Origin: Perilla frutescens
Lineage: Eukaryota > Streptophyta > Magnoliopsida > Lamiales > Lamiaceae
Assembly (NCBI GenBank): GCA_026008535.1
Contig: BRKX01000001.1
Location: 70,630,317-70,694,316 of the forward strand
DNA length: 64,000 bases
Reading direction: 5' to 3'
The notes beneath the pieces were generated by a model that did not search any database, was not told the DNA's origin, and saw only the letters and a list, made by a program, of their open reading frames with translations. Position 1 is the first letter of the stretch, and the number at the start of each line of letters is the position of its first letter. Shown here piece by piece: positions 61,534-64,000 of the stretch. A program made the position numbers and the translations under genes.

Positions 61534-61725
61534 ATGGGCCATCTTCTTCATGCTTGTTCCCAGCAGACACAAACACAAATATTTCACCATCTCCAACAAT
61601 TTGAAAATGGTTGTGCAAACACAAACAATTCATTTCAAATTGCAGAAACTTCTTCAGAACTAGTGAAAACTTTGCCGGAATTGATTAAACCCAGTTCGAA
61701 AACTCATTTTTTCGAACGACCATAG
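61534..61725 (+). CDS. Unrecognised 63-codon ORF next to the LTR region
   Basis: Starts MGHLLHACSQQTQTQIFHHL and ends in KTHFFERP. I do not recognise a family. The Gln/Thr-rich composition and the pyrimidine-rich sequence before it look gene-like. Its second half (from about residue 34) lies within a 179-bp segment that occurs again at 62721-62899, where stops interrupt it. It could be the first exon of a gene broken by retrotransposon insertion, or chance. Confidence 0.2.
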   Translation: MGHLLHACSQQTQTQIFHHLQQFENGCANTNNSFQIAETSSELVKTLPELIKPSSKTHFFERP

Positions 61726-61810
61726 CGAAGATGTAGGAATAGGTAGAAAGCATGAATGTTATATCAGAAAATGTTTAGAAATTCTTATTATCTGGTAATC
61801 CTTGAGTTTT
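61632..61810 (+). repeat. 179-bp direct repeat, copy A
   Basis: Matches 62721-62899 over 179 bp without gaps, with about 8 differences that are all C/T or A/G changes. It ends exactly where a TGTTGTG LTR-like terminus begins (61810). Confidence 0.8.
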
Positions 61811-63210
61811 GTTGTGGTATCGGCCTGGCTAGGGATTACACTTCTTGTTTTCCTACCTCGATCAGTCTCACTCACGGCTACTCAAGTAGCAAGGAACCCT
61901 ATTTTTTCTATTACAAGCTTTTACAGACTTTATAGACTATTGCAAAGAGAAGATGGTCGACTGCAGTAGCCTCAGAGGAGTAGATCAGAAGGATCTACAA
62001 GGTTCTTCACAGGCAAGGCTTGATCCTTGGACAGATCTGCACAATGGAAGCCAAAACACGTTAGATCAGAGAGACAATAGCAAGATAAAACTAAGAAAAG
62101 AGGAGAAATGAAGCTATCAGAGATAAAATCAGAGAATCAGCGGTGGGAAAAGTGCACAAAGGCATTGTAGCTCGGATTTTTCCACTGGCGACGGCAATGG
62201 TGGCTCCGGCGACTGAATCGACCCAGACCAAGCGGAAGGGGATGGTGAAACGGATAACCCTCGAAGCACTCACAACTCAACATTCTTAAGAATCCACACA
62301 GCCTTCTACACTCATAGGCCAACAGGAAATCACAGTCAGATTTTCGGCCAGAAATACCGAGAAGTTAGGCAGACAGGAGAGAGAGAGAGAGAGAGATTTT
62401 TCAGATTATGGCTCAAGATCGTATGTGATGCTTAAGAGAGAAGAGAAGGATCTAGAGAGATATAGAGGCGGGAATCGCATTGGGAATATGAAGCGATTAG
62501 GGTGAATTAATTAGGGAACCGGGTAGTGGGCTAGGGTTAAGGGTTTAGGGCTTTTGGGCTGTTGGGCCAAAATAAATAAATCAGGAGATAATTAATAATT
62601 CGGCCCAAAAGATAAATGGGGCAATATCAACATTTCCACCTTTGGCCCATTTGATCTTTTCAGTCACCATGGAGTCACCTGCCAAAACATTTGAGATTAG
62701 TGAACACTTCTTCGGAATTTATTTCAAATTGCAGAAACTTCTTCGAAACTAGTGAAAACTTTGTCGAAATTGATTAAACTTAGTTTGAAAACTCATTTTT
62801 TCGAACGACCATAGCGAAGATGTGGGAATAGGTAGAAAGCATGAATGTTATATCAGAAAATGTTTAGAAATTCTTATTATCTGGTAATCCTTGAGTTTTA
62901 CAGTGAAGAAGAAATCTATTTATACATGAAAGCAGCGTGCGAGCTAAGCTATGTTCAATCTACGGCTAAGATACATGAGATCTATCTAGCGGTCTACAAT
63001 CAATGTGTAGTGGTCCTGACTCCAAAGCTGTATGCGAATTACACGTGGTAATATCCTCATCAAAACTGCAACTCCTTAGGTACGAGCTCTCAGTCATCAA
63101 GTGAGCATTTGCATACTGTATAAGCTGCAGAGAGTCAAGCTAATAAGTTGCTGAATTCATGTTACAAAAATAACTTGCATGCATGCATGCAGCTATGCAT
63201 AATCACAACA
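61810..63210 (-). mobile_element. LTR or LTR mosaic belonging to the copia element
   Basis: Read on the minus strand this begins TGTTGTGATTATGC directly after a purine tract (complement of CCCCCTCCCCCC, 63211-63222) that follows the copia pol stop, as expected for a 3' LTR. It contains a TATAAATAG box (complement near 62918-62926) and could end at CACAACA (61816-61810), the exact complement of its start, giving 1401 bp. A second candidate LTR start, TGTTGATATTGCC after GGCCAAAGGTGGAAA (62632), lies inside it, so it may instead be a shorter LTR (about 390 bp) joined to a second, 823-bp LTR. The window ends before the 5' LTR, so the duplication cannot be checked. Confidence 0.5.
62721..62899 (+). 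repeat. 179-bp direct repeat, copy B
   Basis: Second copy of the segment at 61632-61810, about 95 percent identical, lying within the LTR region and continuing into ACAGTGAAGAAG, which copy A lacks. Confidence 0.8.
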
Positions 63211-63228
63211 CCCCCTCCCCCCGCAAAC

Positions 63229-63978
63229 TCAACCATGGTGGATGTCCCTAAGTGAGAGTTTGGATAGGAGCACTTGAAATTGTGGTTGACTGAGAGACTT
63301 AGTAAAGAGATCCGCAAGCTGCATTTGAGAAGAAATAAAAATAGGTAGTATAAATCCCTTCTTATAGTGAAGCCTAGCAAAATGACAATCCAAGTCAAGA
63401 TGCTTGGTTCTTTCATGAAAAATTTGGTTCTTTGTGATCTGAATTGCAGCACTATTATCGCAGAAAATGGTGATGGGAAGAGAGACTGGAATGTGAAAAT
63501 CTTGAAGCATGTATGACAACCAAAGTAGCTCTCGAACAATGAAGCTTAAGCTTCGATATTCAGCTGCAGCTGAAGAGAGTGACACTGTGGATTGCTTCTT
63601 GCATTTCCAAGAAATAAGACAACTACTCAATGAGATGCAATAACCTGACAAAGACTTACGAGTATCATGACATGTTCCCCAGTCAGCACCATAATAGGAG
63701 GATATTTCAAAATTGGAAGAATGAGTATAGCAAAGGCCTAGGGATGGACAACCTTTAAGATATGTAAGGACATGCAATGTTGTTTTCCAGTGATGTTTCT
63801 GTGGATTGTTAACAAACTGGTTTAATTGTTGAATGACAAAAGAAAGGTCAGGCCGTGTCAAATTAAGATACAAGAGCTTGCCAAACAAGTTTTCTGTATG
63901 AATCAGGTGTGGGAAAAGGATCTCCCGTGCTGGGAAAGAGACAAACCTGGAGAAAGTGGAGTAGAGGTTGACACCCAA
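63229..63978 (-). pseudogene. Ty1/copia pol C-terminus (RT tail and RNase H), cut by the window edge
   Basis: 249 residues on the minus strand, open to the window edge, so the element continues past 64000. The first half is the end of the copia reverse transcriptase (LFGKLLYLNLTRPDLSFVIQ, then NNPQKHHWKTTLHVLTYLKG). RNase H follows: YYGADWGTCHDTRKSLSGYC, SSAAAEYRSL, ITIFCDNSAAIQI, HERTKHLDLDCHF and QLADLFTKSL. In intact copia RNase H the second block is usually SSAEAEY; here the first Glu is Ala. The frame itself is uninterrupted, so the copy is fairly young. The stop is followed by a polypurine tract and LTR. Without the rest it cannot be called active; I score it as a partial element gene. 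Confidence 0.85.
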
Positions 63979-64000
63979 TCATCCCAGTGGCTCCAAAAAG

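Noticed and set aside
61810..62632. Treating 61810-62632 as a complete solo LTR by itself
   Set aside because: Ends are TGTTG...CAACA but flanking bases (AGTTT and TTTCC) do not match, so no target duplication supports a simple solo LTR.

Overview
The window is nuclear DNA of a eudicot flowering plant. It is AT-rich, its genes have GT-AG introns, its proteins belong to plant-only families (BLADE-ON-PETIOLE, PMT methyltransferases, nuclear intron maturase, CC-NBS-LRR, CYSTM), and the spaces between genes are full of plant transposons and CT or AT microsatellites. An asterid such as a Lamiales species would fit, but the sequence does not fix the order.

Layout. 0-6.6 kb: gene-free, with several small DNA transposons, including three MITEs nested in one another at 4.8-5.6 kb. 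6.6-7.5 kb: a calmodulin-like gene of the CML35/36 type with an overlapping upstream ORF. 11.2-13.5 kb: an intronless maturase gene (nMAT3 type). 14.0-16.5 kb, minus strand: an intronless CC-NBS-LRR gene. 16.8-21.1 kb: a hAT transposon split by a 3.3-kb solo LTR. 22.0-26.6 kb: a seven-exon PMT6/PMT7-type methyltransferase. 26.6-46.5 kb: a 20-kb gene-free stretch with a second hAT relic, MITEs and a 2.8-kb inverted-repeat element packed with TCGATT-like repeats. 46.8-49.1 kb: a two-exon BLADE-ON-PETIOLE gene. 49.2-56.4 kb: gene-free with MITEs. 56.5-57.0 kb: a three-exon CYSTM microgene of 58 codons. 57.8-59.8 kb, minus strand: a three-exon CRAL-TRIO gene. 60.2-64.0 kb: a decayed RNase H domain, LTR sequence and the 3' end of a Ty1/copia pol gene.

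The genes do not form an operon or obvious pathway. Their co-location looks like an ancestral gene neighbourhood. From memory of Arabidopsis locus numbers, relatives lie in three separate small clusters (CML36-PMT6-CRAL-TRIO; nMAT3-PMT7-CYSTM; BOP2-CML35-CYSTM). The NLR, the hAT element and the retrotransposons look like later arrivals.

Exon coordinates for spliced genes are my reading of splice sites and protein similarity; no transcript data were available.
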